Program-made: the position numbers and the translations under genes
The notes under the pieces: generated by a model
Database searches by the model: none
Told to the model about the DNA's origin: nothing
The model's input: only the letters and a program-made list of their open reading frames with translations
DNA from: Hygrocybe punicea
Taxonomy: Eukaryota > Basidiomycota > Agaricomycetes > Agaricales > Hygrophoraceae
Direction of reading: 5' to 3'
Assembly (NCBI GenBank): GCA_963556145.1
Contig: OY744465.1
Coordinates: 3,720,001 to 3,784,000 of the forward strand
DNA: 64,000 nucleotides
Part shown: positions 1-12,728 of the stretch, one piece after another
Position numbering within the stretch: the stretch's first letter is position 1
Layout: every line of letters begins with the position of its first letter

Positions 1-726
1 GAATATGAAGCAGTTCTATAAAACAGAGATCCGTTGACGATCACTTCGAAATCTTCAATGACGCAACGGAGTCTCACCGACTTGTTCATTTCCTTTGAAT
101 ACGTACAACCTCCATCTCAAGACAGGTTTCCTCGCCTCAGGTGGTTCGTTATACTTCAGAACGGTACTGGTTCCGTCAGCAGCATTTACCGTGTTGGTAG
201 CTGCGGCTAGAAGACCGGAAGGCGTAAAGTTAGGTTTCGCTTTGTCCACAGGTGAGGCGGATCGTCGCCGCGATGGAGAAGCGGGTGGGCGGGAACCAGC
301 TCCTCGAGAAGGCGGTGATGTTGAACGGTGCGATGGTCTAGTGCGTCCTCTGTCCCCATCTCTATTTCTGTCTGGTTCTCGACGATAATTTCTCTCCCTG
401 TCTCTGAGTGGTTCCTGCTCCCGATCCTGTTCTCGTTCTCGTTCCCGTTCCCGTTCCCGTTCCCGTTCCCGTTCCCGTTCCCGGTCATGAAAATTTCGTC
501 CACTACCACCAGAGGAGCGGCCGTAATCTCGTCTTCTCTCGTCATTTTTGGGTAGTCCGCTTTCCCTGTCCCGCTCTCCGCGAGATCCCTTCCCGTAGTT
601 TTGCTCGGATCGCTCTGGCGGTGCATACCTATCTTCCCGTCCAAGATATCGCGTCGAGTTTCGATAATTCCCATCCCTTCGATTGTGATAATCGCGATGT
701 GGTGGTGAACGGGATTGACGAGCCAT
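1..726 (-). CDS. PML1: PML1/SNIP1-like RES-complex splicing protein (partial, 5' part)
   Basis: The model starts at the ATG at 726 and runs off the left edge, so only the N-terminal part is present. The first ~180 residues are a low-complexity basic region rich in RS, RD and RE dipeptides. They lead into the conserved entry to the FHA domain (VLKYNEPPEARKP, then RWRLYVFKGNEQ). A 62-nt intron (77 to 16, GTGAGA..ATAG) joins NEQV to ELLHI, which matches the SNIP1 consensus and supports the splice. SNIP1/Pml1 is a subunit of the RES complex with Bud13 and Ist3/Snu17. It promotes pre-mRNA splicing and retention in the nucleus, and the FHA domain mediates protein contacts. The FHA core itself lies outside the window. 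The gene is divergent from the F-box gene that begins at 1004. Confidence 0.88.
433..482 (-). repeat. Hexanucleotide tandem repeat encoding RE dipeptides
   Basis: About eight copies of a CGTTCC-type hexamer lie inside PML1. On the coding strand they give an uninterrupted Arg-Glu dipeptide run. Because the unit is six bases, copy-number change would alter length without shifting the frame. Confidence 0.9.
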
Positions 727-743
727 AGTTGAAGCTTCTCAGT

Positions 744-937
744 AAAAACGGAAATTCAAGAAGTCAGGCAAGTGTCAAGTGACGGGCAAGTAAAATTGAC
801 CAAAACGACAAATGGTCGTCTGTTAGTCTATTAGTTGATTTATGAGAGAACTACGACTAGATGTGCCTGAGAATAGTCTGGTGGTGTTGTGGCAGTCAGG
901 AATTCTGTCGTTTTACCTGACTTGAATTTCCGTTTTT
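744..937. repeat. Inverted-repeat element between divergent genes (MITE-like)
   Basis: The left arm (744-768) and right arm (916-937) are reverse complements over 22 bases. The only difference is a 2-base insertion in the left arm. The enclosed ~150 bp contains further partial copies of the arm (GTCAGG, TAAAA..ACGACA in mirrored order). The whole unit is ~194 bp and fills most of the 277-bp gap between PML1 and the TPR/F-box gene. I see no clear target-site duplication. It may be a MITE remnant or a fold-back regulatory element. Confidence 0.6.
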
Positions 938-1003
938 GAAGTTGGCGATATCACGTGGTCACTTGAAGACTGAATCCATAGTTCAGCGGTATTTCTTCTG
1001 CCC

Positions 1004-2752
1004 ATGGCATGGAAAGAACCTTTTGAAAAAGGAATTTCGTGTTTTCGAGCTTCCAAACTTGAAGATTCACTTTTGTACTTCAACAAGGTGAGACTATCAT
1101 GCAATACGACGCGATTCTCCCATCTCTAATCACCGTGCCGATAACACCAGGCTATAGATCTTGGAGGAAATCAATATATCCTATACGACTCTCGTTCTGC
1201 TGTGTACGACAGATTAGGGAGACACAAGGAGGCTCTTCGAGACGCGAAACAAGTTATCACCCTTGCACCAGACCGGTGGCAGGGCTATGCCCGTTCCGCC
1301 CGAATGTTTGTCAGGGCTCATCGACACGATGCAGCCTTGATCATGGTTAATCTCGCTTTAGAACGCGTCAAGCCGGACGATGCGAAAAGGCACGCCGAGC
1401 TTAACAGGTTGAAAGAAGAAGCACTCCAAATGCGAGACTCCGCTGTGGACCATCGGAAATGGCCCTCTGTCTGCCATTTTGGTCTGCTACCGGTAGAGAT
1501 ATGCGCGGAAATATTCAAGGAGGTTGTTTCCCACGATTCGGCTCAAGTGCTTGTCCTCTCCCATATCTGCAGACAATGGCGGGCGATGGTCCTGAGCACG
1601 GCAGCATTATGGAGCACTCTCATTCTCTCCAGGAGTCACCCGGCCAAAAAGGCCAAGATATGGGCAGCACGATCTAAAGGCAGGATTTTGGAGCTTGCCA
1701 TACGAAAAGGAGCCATGAACGATCCAGATTGGCCTGTGTACAAGCTGAAAAGCCTGTCTTGGAAAACGCTGCGTATTTTCAGGCTGGAGGATCACGCCTT
1801 TCACGACTCCCATCTCCCGACCATTTCGATGCTCCCCGACTTGGAAGACTTGCGAATATCACGGAGTTCTATCAATACGGGCTGGGAATGTTTTCTGGCC
1901 CATTCCTCGGCTAATTTACGTTCATTGACGATGGACGAGGTGCATTTTGAGTGGTCCACCTTGGTTCCGCATTTTACGAATCTGGTCTCCCTCGCGGTTC
2001 ACCAATTGAATCCGTGTCAAGCAGATCATATTCTGACCGTCATCGAAGCAAATCCGAGGCTGGAATATCTGGCTCTTCATACCACACGCGCTATACTTCC
2101 CGCGATCACTGTACCACCTCCAATACACCTTCCTTGTCTGACTCGGCTTGAATGTGTCGGTGCCATGTGGACACCTGATATATTTTCCAACATCGTTTGT
2201 CCATCCCTCCGAAAACTGGTTCTCTCTCGTACCCTGTCCGTCGACGCTGCGTTCACGGGTGTCTGGGTCACACTTACGGAGCTCAGAGTTAAGAGCTGTG
2301 GCGTTACTGCATCCGTGCTGGTTCGGTTTCTTCAATCAGCGTCATCACTCGAGACCCTCGAGTTGTCCCATCTTTCAGGTGTTAGCAACGTGGTGGCGGA
2401 GGCTCTTGTCATCAGTCAACTTTGCTCCGAAGGCTCTCCAACAAACCCTCCCCTCGTGGGAGAATGCCTCCCATTGTGTCCTTCATTGACGTACTTGGAC
2501 TTTTCGCACTGTGATGACTTGAAGACCGGTCCTCTAATCCGTCTTGTCAAATCTCGGCTCCATTCTGCTGCTGGGGGAACGCCTATCGCACGAACCGATA
2601 TCTTGAAGATGCCAGCGGTGGCGCAAATCTCCACCCTCGTCATCGATGGATGTCCTCAAGTGGACTGTGCTGCACTTCCATGGTTACGCAGCAAAGTGCA
2701 GAGATTCAGCTGTGTATACATGACGAAGAAATCAGCGAATTGGAAGCGCTAA
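1004..2752 (+). CDS. TPR and F-box protein with leucine-rich tail
   Basis: Two exons, 1004-1087 and 1151-2752, separated by a 63-nt intron, give 561 residues. The splice rebuilds a continuous TPR pair (YFNKAIDLGGNQYILYDSRS then AVYDRLGRHKEALRDAKQVI) in the first ~75 residues, which fixes the start at 1004. An F-box follows near residue 141 (LLPVEICAEIFKEVV, then LSHICRQWRAMVLSTAALWS). The rest is an irregular leucine-rich repeat region that probably binds substrate. F-box proteins of this kind are substrate receptors of SCF ubiquitin ligases through Skp1. The TPR-plus-F-box arrangement is widespread in agaricomycetes, often in expanded families, so the particular substrate cannot be inferred. 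Its promoter is shared with PML1 and holds the inverted-repeat element. Confidence 0.85.
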
Positions 2753-3048
2753 AACCATCGAGACAACCTCACTTACATTTACGTAGTGCATCCGAAGATC
2801 TGAACTATTGGCATCTGGGCTGTGATATTCACCATGACACCATCAACGGTTCTTACATCGTGCCAGGTATGTTGTGTAAGGTTAAGCCTATATGCGTGAA
2901 TGTGAAGCACCAGAATTGAGTTTTATTTTCTCGCTAATTTATATTGTTTTCTCAATAACTGTCTTCGTCACAAGATCTTTTGAATTTCCTTGCAGCACCG
3001 TTTGTATATAGGCATAGCGGTTGTATGCTCACATCGAAACAACGAAAG

Positions 3049-6000
3049 TCATCGTCCTAGCACCTCAGCTAGTTTCTCTTTCACAGATACCTGTTCCACT
3101 TCTCTGTCTTCTTGAATATTCCAAGCCAGAAGTTTGCGGAAGACGGTTTCAGCCTGCTCGAGGTCAAGAATCTCTTCTTCGGTCATTTCCTCGTCAAGAA
3201 GTTGTCCGACCTCATGCATCGACAGAATATTACTGGGTAAGGGTGCACATTCAAAAACGGAACATAATTCGAGTCGTCAAGTGGCCAGGATATTCTTGAT
3301 AATTGGATAGACATACCTGACATATCGAGACCTATCAGCAATGCGCTGCGGAATTCCAAAGATTTCGGCACATTTCGCAGCATGAGAATCGAGTGAGAGG
3401 CCGGGGGAAACTCTATATCATTTCTAGATGACCAACCGCATATGACGACCACAGTCTTACCTGTACAAATAAGTGATCTTTTCTCCGGGCCCGATGACTG
3501 TCTTGCTACCTCCATCGTCGTTTCCGTCTGGAGTAACGGGTGCGCAGCTGTTCCCGCCTACGAGCTCATCGCTACTGGACATGAACAGCACATCCATGTG
3601 AAGAAATGTAATTGGCAAGATGTCTTGGTCCAACAAGTCTGGTCCAAACACATCATGGAAGTGAGTTGCAGCAAGAACTTTGGGGCATTGTGATCCGCGA
3701 TTAAGAAGATGCTTGAGTACACCGCAAAAGAGTCCAGCGCCATCTGAGACCGCACAAGACATAAATAGTTGCCACCGAGAAGTCGTGAGAGACCAGCCAA
3801 AGAAGGGACCGTTGGATGGAAAGGATATCAATAAACACTTTTGTTACGGTGGATCCGAGATGAAAATTCCACGAGCCTGAGGACTTGGTTCCTTTACCGA
3901 ATTCATCTAGGAGTAGCAACGACCGTGACGTAGAGTTACGGAGAGCCAAAGAAACTTGATTGAGGTCGATCATGAAGGCTGATTGTACCTAAAATCGAGT
4001 TAAGAAGGAAGGTTTTGAAGATATCGACAGGCAGCCATCTAAGATTACTTTGGAGACGGATTCCCGAGTTGAAATGCGAGTGAAAACTAATGAATGTGAG
4101 CGGTAAGTATTCACCGGTTAGAAAAGGGATTGGAGTATTACTCTTATCTACAACCCCAAGTGTTGCAGATTCCGCCGGTACAAAACTAGGACGTTTTCAG
4201 AGTGATAGGAAGATTTGAAAGGGAAACTAACACCACGGACCATCCAACCTTGAAACGGTCATGACACAATGGGTCAACGATCTTACGAGATATTTACGTA
4301 CCTGCGCCATGTACTGAATCAAGGCAATCTAAACGGGCATGGTTTGAGTAGGTATCATTTAAAGAAGGAGAAATGTTAAACTTGTTTCAAGTAAATGCTC
4401 TGAACCAGAAGGAAGAGTCCATCAATAACTTTCATATAATGTTGATCATACCTTTCCACAGGCATTCGCTCCAGTGCAGAGCACTATACTATTCCCGCCT
4501 TTACTCCCGCCAGCCATGTACTCGACATCTCGGTGACGTGATGGTCCGACCGCAACACCACCCACCACGCGGGCATCATTCGGTACAAATATATCAAGAA
4601 CTTGTTCCTGCAACGGGTGTCTTCGTACCTCATTAACCTCTGTCCTGAATGCAAACAGAGAAAGTACGGACCGTCCGCCTTTGATGTCGATTAGGTTGTC
4701 CTCCACCATAAGAGGCCTATGATATTCGAACGCTCTTGATGCTTCAGCAAACGAGAGTAAGCAGTCTAGTTCAGCACAAACGTCGCATGCATTTGCCAAA
4801 GCTTCGCCATATCCCAAAATCCTCTCGAGCAAGTCTTCCACAATCTCGATTTCTCGATCTATGGTACGTAACATGAGTAGAAATGTGTTTGCAGTCGCGG
4901 AAGGGCCTACCGACAATCAAAGGATGCAAATCGCCGATGTGAATGTCCATATCTAGAACCGGGTGAGCGACGAAGAAATAATAACCAACAACGAACCATG
5001 CATTTCTTGCGACTTGAAATAAACGTGTGATCTAACGAATCCGTGTCAGAAAGTATCGCAACTTTGATGTTAGATGCACAGATACTCCGAAGAAAACTAG
5101 AACCCATGCAGCATTAATTAATGCATAAATCGATACAGGTTATGAACTCGCCTGAAAAGTCCACCCATCAATGACTCGGATGTTTTCTCCACGTTGCCAC
5201 TCGTCTAACATGGGTACACATACGAGGAAACCTGCAGTGTCCATGCCTTTCAATTTCTTCCAAATACCCATATTGATAAGACTTGCCGAGTTGAGGGAAA
5301 TAAACAACGTTCAAGGATGATGCATAGTCCAAAGGGACAGCTTGGCATATCTGTTCTGCTACTTTGGACTATGAGGGTAGAATGCGTTACCTCAACGCAA
5401 AGCCTTCTTACGAAATTGTGACTTACCAGAACGGAGTCAATGCCGTGGTATATCCTTTTACGATTGTCAAGTTCTTCATCAATGTGAGGCCGAACACACA
5501 CTCTCCCGGCAATAGTTGATTCTTCCCAGTCAATCTATTGCATTTGTCATAATAATGAGTGAATTTTCAGCAGAGATGCCTTCCGATACTACTTGCAATT
5601 TCATTCACCGCAGTGCCAATTTCCCTAAATGTGGCGATATCTAAGACCGAGAGAAGCTTTAAATGCTAGCGCTTCAGAATATTCAAGACCGTGAATCATG
5701 CTTGATACTTGCCTTTTTCACAATGTCGACGGCATTTCCGTGATGAAGCTCCGTCAGAGCGTCACGCAACATGGCAGAATGGAACGTGAACTGCTCGTAT
5801 ACGCATCAGCGCACACTCAGGTATTTGCAAATCCCAAACCTTGAGAAGCCCCTGCCATTCAGATATCTTACCTCTGCCACTCTTCATAATCCCCAATATT
5901 CTCGGCACATTTTTGATGCCCTTGAGATGACCATGCATAACATCTGCCGTGACCAAATTTTCGGGGTTCAAAAAACATTCGACAGCATCCTGTCGAGAGT

Positions 6001-7417
6001 TAATCACAGGGATTGAGAGCGATGGACGAAGCAGCCAGGTACGAAGAAGAGAGCGCCCAAGCATGGTCTTCGTATTATTCAAGGTTCCTGAGCACAAGTC
6101 AATGAGAAAAATCATAGGCAAGCCAGGAAGCACTGACCGAACAATGATAAACCTTCCTTAGTCTTGTCTGAATGAACGGAAGCATGACTTTCATTATTGA
6201 ATATCTGAAGAGAGCTGCGGGAGAAATTGATAACGGAGAAATTGAAGGAACCAAGTCCGGTTGCTCACAAGAGTGTGTCTGCGTTGACCTGCATAACGTG
6301 TTCACTTCCATAAAGTTGAGTAAGAGGGGGGAGAAACAAAAAAAGGACAGACAGTGTAATCGTCTCAATGTCACGGATCTCTACTCCATCTATGCCTTCA
6401 TCGTCAAGGTCTCCCACGGCACGTTCTCTCACGAGTTGGTCCAACAGCGCTCCGACAGAAGCGATCTGGGACTATCATTGCATACATACGTAGAAAGTGT
6501 GATGGAATGATCTCACGCAAAGAGGGGAAGATTCGGCAGAGGCAAAATTGGAAAGCCGGATCACAGCATTCCATCGCTTTGTTGTGGGATCACCGACACT
6601 GACTCTACGTCTTTTCATGAATTCGTAGGCATTTTTTGGTTCCAATTCCGGGTCAACATCAGAAATGTCACGAAGTTCGGTTTCATCTGACGGCAGATCC
6701 GAAAGGAGAGGGAGAGACAAAATACGATCACGTCCTTTTGCAGGGTGAAAGTCTTTGCGAGGGCGTATCTGAAACATACCTCCAAACTCTTCCACTACAG
6801 CTTCAACTGTTAGTATATGCATTTAGTACCGCAGCTTGACGTACTATAGTCTCGGAGAGTGTCAATAAACCCGTCGTCCGCTCTTGAGGTCGTCAGAACA
6901 AGATCTGGCTGGACGTGGTCGAGAACTAGCCCTCGATAAACAACAGATCCCATCCACGGCAGTGTATGTAGAACTCAACGCATCCTGGTTAAGTCAAAGT
7001 GTAATGTCTCTTGAGTATCTTCCAGGACGTATATTGCGCATTTAACTGGATCATAGTAAGCGTATCCAACACATCCGCTGTCGTTATAATCAAGAACTGA
7101 TGAAAACGGACATCAAAGATCTCGTTATCCTTCACTCACTTTTGACACCAGCCAGTGAGGCAGATCTGTGACTTAAGTCAACGCAAAAAGAACACCATCA
7201 TACAGATTGAGCTTCCCTGCATGCGCAAGTCCTGGTCTTCTTCCTGACCGCTCTGATCATTTTCTTCGGAGTCACCATTGCCATTGCCACTCCATCTCAC
7301 CGTTTTCTTGCGAGCTGGCTTCAAATCATCTGTGACTACCGGTAAGGATTCCTCATCCTGTGAGATCTCGTCTTTAGTTCTCTTGCGTGAACTGTGTGTT
7401 GGCTTCCGAGATGCCAT
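3049..7417 (-). CDS. MSH5: MutS homolog MSH5 (meiotic crossover factor)
   Basis: A multi-exon gene with short introns. The start is the ATG at 7417 and the stop is at 3049-3051. The acidic/basic N-terminus is followed by MutS domains: [20 protein letters not shown] and [12 protein letters not shown] in the lever region, then the ATPase with Walker [10 protein letters not shown] (near 4450) and Walker B DEFGKGT (near 3900). The C-terminal helix region ([20 protein letters not shown]) was rebuilt across introns near 3310-3470. [16 protein letters not shown] and FMIDLNQV are diagnostic of MSH5 over MSH2/3/6. MSH5 pairs with MSH4 as MutS-gamma, which stabilises Holliday-junction intermediates in meiosis and has no mismatch-repair role. 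All ATPase motifs are intact. The exact exon ends at 6830-7200 are uncertain. The upstream neighbour PHB2 ends only 68 bp before this start. Confidence 0.9.
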
Positions 7418-7485
7418 GTCGAAATTGCAAGCTTAAAGTTAAATGACGTCAAATGCGTACACGACAAATCACGTGACCATCTATG

Positions 7486-8806
7486 TTACTTCTTGACCTT
7501 TAAAATCTCTTTCGCATCGTCCCCAGTGACTGTGTTGTAGATTGACAATTGTGCCCAAATAGCAATAAGCGAAACGCTTACCATTCAGGAGTAAGCTTTG
7601 AGAATCCAGCATCACCCGGTTCCCAGAAGCCGCGAGTAAATTAGCTATCTCACGGGCAGCTTCCAGCCGACGAAGTTCAAGAAATCCCTTGTTGGTACGC
7701 ATTGACTCCCCTATCAATTCCGCACTGCGTGCCTCCCCCTGGGCTCGAACAATGATGGACTGTGAATAGCGGAGTTAACATTGTCACAATAATTCAGGAT
7801 CAAACGTGTGCGAACTTGCTTCTCTTGAATCGCCTGGTCTACCAGAAAAGCAGCCCGAAGAGCTGTTTGTTGTGCAACCTTGAGAATAAATTAGGCAACC
7901 GACAGGTGAAGTTAGATTGAAAGGAACAAACTTGTTTCGCCTCGACTGCATGAGTGAATTCGGGCGAAAAGGCAACGTGCGTTATAGAAACATCGTCGAG
8001 AACCAGATTGAAGCGTAGGGCACGGCGCGTTAAGTTTTCCCGGACCAACCGTGATACCTTAGACACAAGATATTATGCGAAACATGGAGTCGAGAAAAGC
8101 GTACCGACCATTTCACGTTGTGTAATCAGTTGACTGGCGTTGAACTGAGCAACAACACTTTTCAGGACTTCATTTACAATGGATGGCAAGACCCTCTCGT
8201 CGTAATCTTTTCCCAACTCGCGGTAGATGGTCGGTAAAGCTTGCGTTGATGGTCGGGATAGCACACGGCAAGTGATATTGACCATTTGTAAATCTACCAC
8301 GAATATCAGCTGCGAATAAAAGGCTCGCAACGGAGGTAGACCTTTGGTGCCTGTAAGACTGGCGATATTGCGAGGCTTGGCACGAATGTCGAACACTATT
8401 GGTGTTTCAAACCAGGGAATCTGACAGGGTGGTGAATTCAAATTCTTTTAGATTCCGTTGTGTACCCACCGCAAAATGTGTTCCTTCGTTGTATACTTCA
8501 TCCTTGACACCATCCAACCTGCACACATAATTCACCACCACAACCTTCATGAGCGATCGTTGCATACCGTGTATATTTTATCGCGCGATGGCCACCATCC
8601 ACTATGTCCGTGAAGTTAGTGAATCCCCTGGTTAGTCCATAAAAAAGACCCGTGCGCTTACCATTGAACAAGCTGGCATTGAGTACAAGACCGCCGGCGA
8701 CTAAGGCGACCAAAAGACCACTCCCGGCGAAAAAGCCCTTAGGCCCCCCAGACGATGAGACATTTTTTAGCTGATTGGCAAATTTTCTGAAGGCTTCCTG
8801 ATCCAT
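7486..8806 (-). CDS. PHB2: Prohibitin-2 (mitochondrial inner-membrane scaffold)
   Basis: A multi-exon gene. I chose the ATG at 8806 ([16 protein letters not shown]) because PHB2 proteins begin this way. An upstream in-frame ATG at 8863 would add 19 residues and leave almost no promoter. Visible in order are an N-terminal membrane segment ([18 protein letters not shown]), the PHB/SPFH domain ([40 protein letters not shown]) and the C-terminal coiled coil ending [20 protein letters not shown]. The last splice gives a tail [21 protein letters not shown]1/PHB2 rings scaffold the inner membrane, regulate m-AAA protease activity and affect cristae. The gene is divergent from the PQ-loop gene with ~120 bp between start codons. 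Confidence 0.93.
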
Positions 8807-8929
8807 TCTCGTTGGTTCTTCGACAACGAGTGTGCCGTCACATGTCACCATGTCACCAGTCACGCGGTGTCTTTTGAATTTTTACAATGTTTTTGTTCGT
8901 TCCTTGCCGTTCCTCCGGATATCGAAGGC

Positions 8930-10120
8930 ATGGCCGATTTCAACGACCACAGCATGAGCGGTATGGTAGGTCTGCAGAGATACGGTATTGTATATGCTGA
9001 TTTCCTCGTCTCACTAAGTTCGGTTGGGTGTCGATCTCTTGCTGGTAGGGGAATTATATTTGTTTACTGGCAAGCATTTTACAATACCATCCTTCTAGGC
9101 TTGTGGTATACTCCCCCCAGATCTTAGAAAACTATCGCCGCAAGTCTGGAGAGGGGTTGAGCGTTGGTTTTGTACTTATATGGCTTGCTGGAGACCTGTT
9201 CAATCTTGTCGGAGCAATTATAGCAAGATTGTTGTCCACAGTGATCATTCTTGCGGTATATGTGAGTCAAGTTTCATGCAATCCGCTCGCTTGCGACGTT
9301 TTGACCACCCGAAACTTTACTCAGTATTCGATATGCGACCTGATTTTATTGTTTCAAATATACTTTTATCGTTGGACCCAAAACAGCACTCGATCTACGC
9401 CTGTTGAACATGATGAAGCATCACCACTTTTGGATGGACGAACGTCTGTTGTTTCTATAAAAACGATCCTCCTTCGATATGCGGCAGCGGTCCTCTTTGT
9501 GTTTGCCACCGGCACGGTTGCATGGTGGATGGACAACGGAGAAAAATTGGCAGATTCGAAACGCCCCGAATGGACGATCCAAATCATAGGGTGGTCGAGT
9601 GCTATTCTGTATTGTATGTCATCATTTCTTCTGTTTTCATTTCATATCCCGGTTAACCCTTCCTTAGTGGGAGCCCGAATTCCACAGATCCGTAAGATTT
9701 CTAAACAATGTGATGATGGTATCTTTGCTGACTCGATCAGTCAAAAACTTTAAAACGCGTTGTGAGGGGCTATCACCAGCTCTCTTCTTGTTCGCCATTA
9801 TCGGGAACACCACTTACGCCTTATCCATTTGCGCGGCATCGTTAGAACGCAACTATCTGATAATGAATGCAAGTTGGCTCGCCGGTCAGCTCGAGTTTAC
9901 TTCTCTGACTGACTGGAGTTAATCCGCTTTTATCACATCAAGGGAGTGTTTTGACCGCATTTCTGGATATTGCCGTAAGTACCTTATTCTAACTCAGAAT
10001 CGTGTCTTTGCCAACACCTGTCTTTTGTTACACACCTGGGCGGTTCTCATCTCTGGAACTCTTTATGAACAGGTCCTTTGCCAATTTTTCTACTACCGTT
10101 CTGTTGACCGTGAATATTAG
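8930..10120 (+). CDS. PQ-loop vacuolar amino acid transporter (YPQ/RTC2 type)
   Basis: Exons begin at 8930-8965, 9019-9044 and 9099 onward. The splices rebuild GWVSISCWLVVYSPQILENY, the first PQ loop, and later ARIPQILKNFKTRCEGLSP, the second. About seven hydrophobic segments are spread through the protein (GDLFNLVGAIIARLLSTVII, ICDLILLFQIYFYRW, ALFLFAIIGNTTYALSICAA). Last exon ends FFYYRSVDREY at 10118-10120. The PQ-loop family (yeast Ypq1-3, animal PQLC2) exports cationic amino acids from the vacuole or lysosome. Both PQ motifs and the second-repeat Trp/Tyr context are kept, so the protein is probably active. The paralogue identity and direction of transport are inferred from the family only. 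Confidence 0.88.
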
Positions 10121-10717
10121 TGTGAAGACTTGAAATTTGAGCTGATCAGTATTGTATTGTCTGGTGCCCGAAGTGAACTGCGTATCGTTGAACACTCAGT
10201 TGGCCCAGCGAATCGGCCTGTGCCGCAGTGCGAATTGGCAAACAGAACCTCCGAATTTTGCCTCGTTGTTACCCTCGTGTTCCATCTGTCCCCACGTTGC
10301 AAGTCAGCATTAGGTGGCCTGCACCGCTCCAGATGGAACTTGGGCATGCCTTGCGCCTCGTGCTGGCTCGTCCGGAACACTCGAGGTCCATAAAAGTGAA
10401 GTTGAAGTACAGGATCGTCTTTATCTACACGCGATCGCTGGAGCCCTTATAATCCATCGGAATGTCTTGTGCCTCCTCGCCTCTCTTCTCGTTGCTTGAA
10501 TAGAACACTTTACTCTTGATGCCGGAGAGAAAAGTGCGTGTGGTTCCCTCTATTCATCGATCGTGAAGTAAACTGATCTTGTCTAAATACTTAGGTGCAT
10601 TGTTTCCGCCATTGTCGTGGATACGGAATCCAACCGGCCAATTAACACCCAACTTCTTAGTGAGCATTATCAAATTCACTCAAGCGTTGGAACCAACAAT
10701 CATATTCGTCAGTTTAG
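10121..10717 (+). other. Intergenic, no gene seen
   Basis: Only short ORFs in conflicting frames occur here, without splice-linked conserved motifs. The stretch should hold the 3' UTR of the PQ-loop gene and the promoter of the downstream F-box gene. Confidence 0.6.
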
Positions 10718-12575
10718 ATGGAAAACCCCAGCTCGAATGTCTTTGCTAGTTCAATGTTTTTGGAACCGCGACCTCCCACAGTGTGCCCCGCGTCCGCTTA
10801 TCCGTTCCCAGTCTCACGGATATCGGCCTTAATCCCAAGGCGGGCAGCGACTCGGAGTTCCTTGTTCACATGCTCGTCAGAAGCATCCCAGAGATCGCAC
10901 AACACCACGGATCATTCCACAATTCATACGACGGCCAGTTCTGTGTATCGTCCGACGGCACCAGCCACCACCTCGATTCCTTATCTGCGGGAAGCCCTTC
11001 ACAGCTTGGATTCCAAGATGGCTTCACTCATGAGTCAACGCAAGGAGCTCGAATTACATCTTGAGCATGCTGTGCGGTCACAGTCTCCTGTCCAAAGATT
11101 ACCCAGCGAACTACTTTCTTGGATATTTGTTATTGGTGTGCTGGGTATTGGTGACGAGAATCCAGTGATGGTTTCGACATTGATGTTGGTTTGTCGTTAT
11201 TGGGCGGACGTCGCACTTAATACGCCTGATCTCTGGTCGGTGATCTCAGTGAGCACCCATGATTCACTGGAGAAAGCGCGACGCAAGCTGGCAAGGTCAA
11301 AATCGGTTCCCCTCGACATCACCATCAATTTCAGTCCCCGTGTAGAAGATTCCGGCGCAGTCACAGAGAACGTGATCCATGCCATGGATCTCGTTCGTCC
11401 GGCGTTATGGCGAACCAAATCCTTTCGTCTCAGTGTTCCCAATCGACCTCAAGCTCATGCAGCGCTTCTACGGTGCCGGGAAGACGCTCCACTCCTCGAA
11501 TTTCTCTCTATTCGAATATTCCATTCCTTGGAGGAAGATCATTATTCGAGTCCACTACTCCCGCTCTTCAACGGCCATACACCCCGACTTCAATCGTGCT
11601 CCTTCACATCATTCAATTTTGGATGGGACGTTAAAGTTGTTTCCCGACTACGTGTCCTCAAACTAGGCGGGTACTTCAATGGCTTTTCGCCTTCTGTTAA
11701 TACTCTGATTGATGTCCTCCGTCAATGCTTGGAGTTGGAGGAATTTGCATTACGAAACATGTCCGACGTCGATCCAGACATGTGCTTCCCCTCCGAGGAA
11801 GAAATCGATCCTCGCAAGATCCTTCAGCTTTCTCGGCTCGTCAAGGCTTCGTTTTACTATGCAGGCGTCACACGAACGCGTAGTCTACTTGGGCAGATAT
11901 CTTTCCCAGCGTTGGAAACGCTTGAATTCTGTTACCTCGATAACTTGACCCCGGTCCTCCAGCATCTGAAGACACAGTCGCTAACTTCGCTTCCTCTGCG
12001 ACACCTGCGTATCGAATCGACATTCTTCAATGAACTGAAGTTGGTTAAACTTCTGCGTCGTCTACCCTCTCTTGTCACTTTGGAGTTGGTGGATGTCGAA
12101 GATGCATCGTCCAATCTACTGAAAGTACGTATTTATCGGATCCTTTCAACACATTCTCACCTGTCTGAGCATGTAGGGTCTTTCTTCCCCGCCTGGCGCT
12201 CAGCCTTGGATATGCCCCAAACTCGTCAGTCTGAACTTGGATGGTTGTACCTCTCTCGACTGGGATTCTCTTCGTACCCTTGTGGAGTCCCGTCTACCAG
12301 CTAACTCCCATACATATCCCCGACGACATTCTAGTCCTTCTCGATTGTCCTCTTTTCCCGGGCAGATCTTCACAGCATCGCACTCGGTAGCTGCTCGACT
12401 TCGGGTCCATCCCAATAAGTGCCCGGCTATCCTGGGACCCCAACGATTACGTTCCATCGATGTGACAAGGTGCCATCAAATCAGCAAGGAAATGGTACAA
12501 TGGTTGAGGATGTACGTTGCTGATGTGAAGTGCGAACCAGCGAAAGGCGTCTGGGGGGAACCCGAAATGCCTTGA
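10718..12575 (+). CDS. F-box protein with leucine-rich tail
   Basis: Exons 10718-12124 and 12177-12575 are joined by a 52-nt intron (GTACGT..TGTAG, phase 0), giving 601 residues. The N-terminus is Ser/Thr/Pro-rich. A short helical stretch (LDSKMASLMSQRKELELHLE) precedes the F-box near residue 126 (RLPSELLSWIFVIGVLG, then LMLVCRYWADVALNTPDLWS). LRR-like hydrophobic repeats follow, and the second exon keeps the pattern with LVSLNLDGCTSLDWDSLRTL and RLRSIDVTRCHQISKEMVQW. It is probably a substrate receptor of an SCF E3 ligase. It has no TPR region, unlike the F-box gene at 1004, and the two share little beyond the F-box, so they do not look like recent duplicates. Confidence 0.83.
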
Positions 12576-12728
12576 ATTAGTTTGTAATGTTTTCCGTCAA
12601 CACTTCGTTGTGAAATCTGCTGTTCTGTATTTCTTGTTGCTTACTACCGGATTCATTGATATTGCTTTGCCTTTGTCCTTGCTCGTCATGTGATCATTAG
12701 TTGTTTCGCCGCAGAGCACCGCGACGAT

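Noticed and set aside
207..674. Long minus-strand ORF with Asn-Gly repeats, and plus-strand ORFs with Pro-Val or Phe-Pro repeats
   Set aside because: They are frame shadows of the hexamer repeat in PML1.
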